A stretch of 23,592 nucleotides of DNA, taken from NCBI GenBank assembly GCA_018896395.1, contig JAHIMN010000134.1, positions 1 to 23,592 on the forward strand, read 5' to 3'. The position numbers and the translations under genes are program-made. The notes below the pieces were generated by a model. That model was given only the letters and a program-made list of their open reading frames with translations. It was not told where the DNA came from and did not search any database. Source of the stretch: Verrucomicrobiota bacterium (lineage in GTDB: Bacteria > Verrucomicrobiota > Kiritimatiellia > JAAZAB01). Positions 23,158-23,592 of the stretch are shown piece by piece (within the stretch, counting starts at the first letter, position 1; every line of letters starts with the position of its first letter).

Positions 23158-23592
23158 ATGGCTTCGATCCACCACATGAGACGTTCACCGTTTTGGTATT
23201 GCGCTTTTTATCTACCAGATGGAAGCCGATCATTCAAGAGCACAAAAACCAGCGATAAGCGAAAAGCGACGGCAATCTGCTTGGAATGGGAACAGGCTTC
23301 CCGCGAGGGCAAGGAGGGCCGGCTCACGGAGACGCAGACACGGAAAGTCATGGCGCGTATCTTCGCCGTGGCGAACCAGGACAAGCTGCCATGCGCAACG
23401 CTAACCGATTTTCTGAAGACATGGCTTCGGAAGAAGTCTTTAGAGGTTGCCGACTCCTCACACGAGCAATACCGCATTACCGCGAAAGCGCTTCTCTCCC
23501 ACTTCGCGGCCAAGGCCAACAAACCGGTTGACGCGATCACGCGGCGCGACGCGGCGAGCTTCCGGGACGCTCTCGCCGAACGCCTGGCCGGA
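23158..23592 (+). CDS. tyrosine recombinase (phage-type integrase), N-terminal part, runs off window
   Basis: The frame is open from ATG 23158 to the last base (145 residues seen); the C-terminal catalytic domain with the R-H-R-Y residues lies outside the window. The N-terminus, MASIHHMRRSPFWYCAFYLP then DGSRSFKSTKTSDKRKATAI and LEWEQASREGKEG, is the typical small beta-sheet arm-binding region (K/R-S-P-x-W-x-x-x-x-x-P-D-G...S-T-K). Residues about 80-145 (TLTDFLKTWLRKKSLEVADS, HEQYRITAKALLSHF, AITRRDAASFRDALAERL) fit the SAM-like core-binding domain. It has its own promoter and strong ribosome site and points away from the tRNA fragment, so it is probably the first gene of an integrated element that continues to the right. 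Confidence 0.85.
   Translation, partial: MASIHHMRRSPFWYCAFYLPDGSRSFKSTKTSDKRKATAICLEWEQASREGKEGRLTETQTRKVMARIFAVANQDKLPCATLTDFLKTWLRKKSLEVADSSHEQYRITAKALLSHFAAKANKPVDAITRRDAASFRDALAERLAG

Overview
The window comes from a Gram-negative bacterium: it has a TonB-dependent outer-membrane receptor with its own ExbB/ExbD/TonB. The DNA is mostly GC-rich, with AT-rich islands around dnaA and dnaN. The style of DnaA and DnaN, the dispersed palindromes and the gene mix suggest the PVC group (Verrucomicrobiota, Kiritimatiellota or Lentisphaerota). That placement is a judgement from sequence flavour and was not tested.

Bases 1-6657 are a tightly packed cobalamin (B12) biosynthesis operon: cobQ (5' end outside the window), cbiB, cobO, cbiA, a 32-residue peptide gene, a radical SAM/SPASM enzyme and cbiC. 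The first five joins overlap by 1-4 bases or are 1 base apart. The peptide start codon overlaps the cbiA stop, so a RiPP-like precursor and its probable maturase (resembling the CbpA/CbpB families as I remember them) sit inside the corrin pathway. This is the most interesting system in the window.

Bases 6658-9119 look like an accessory insert. They hold a Phd/YefM-RelE type toxin-antitoxin pair, then two genes of visibly lower GC content: an unrecognised protein with a lysozyme-like patch and a small exported protein overlapping it.

Bases 9373-17707 are a B12 uptake operon: a sigma70-type promoter, a cobalamin riboswitch, an attenuator hairpin that also buries the Shine-Dalgarno, then btuF, an unknown Rossmann/Cys-rich protein, btuB, btuC, btuD, a PP-loop ATPase of the diphthine-ammonia ligase family, exbB, exbD and tonB. 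Synthesis and uptake of the same cofactor are thus adjacent, and the uptake operon carries its own energy transducer.

Bases 17710-22112 hold a convergent M24 aminopeptidase and then the replication region: an AT-rich intergenic stretch (candidate origin), dnaA, an AT-rich spacer and dnaN. In this sequence dnaA carries an apparent frameshift at a CCCC run; one extra C would restore a normal DnaA.

Bases 22113-23592 are a decayed, recombination-prone end: an N-terminally truncated uroporphyrinogen-decarboxylase-like pseudogene cut at a small hairpin-forming repeat, a 3' fragment of a serine-type tRNA with a 17-bp direct repeat, and the start of a tyrosine integrase gene running off the window. 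This is probably one boundary of an integrated element.
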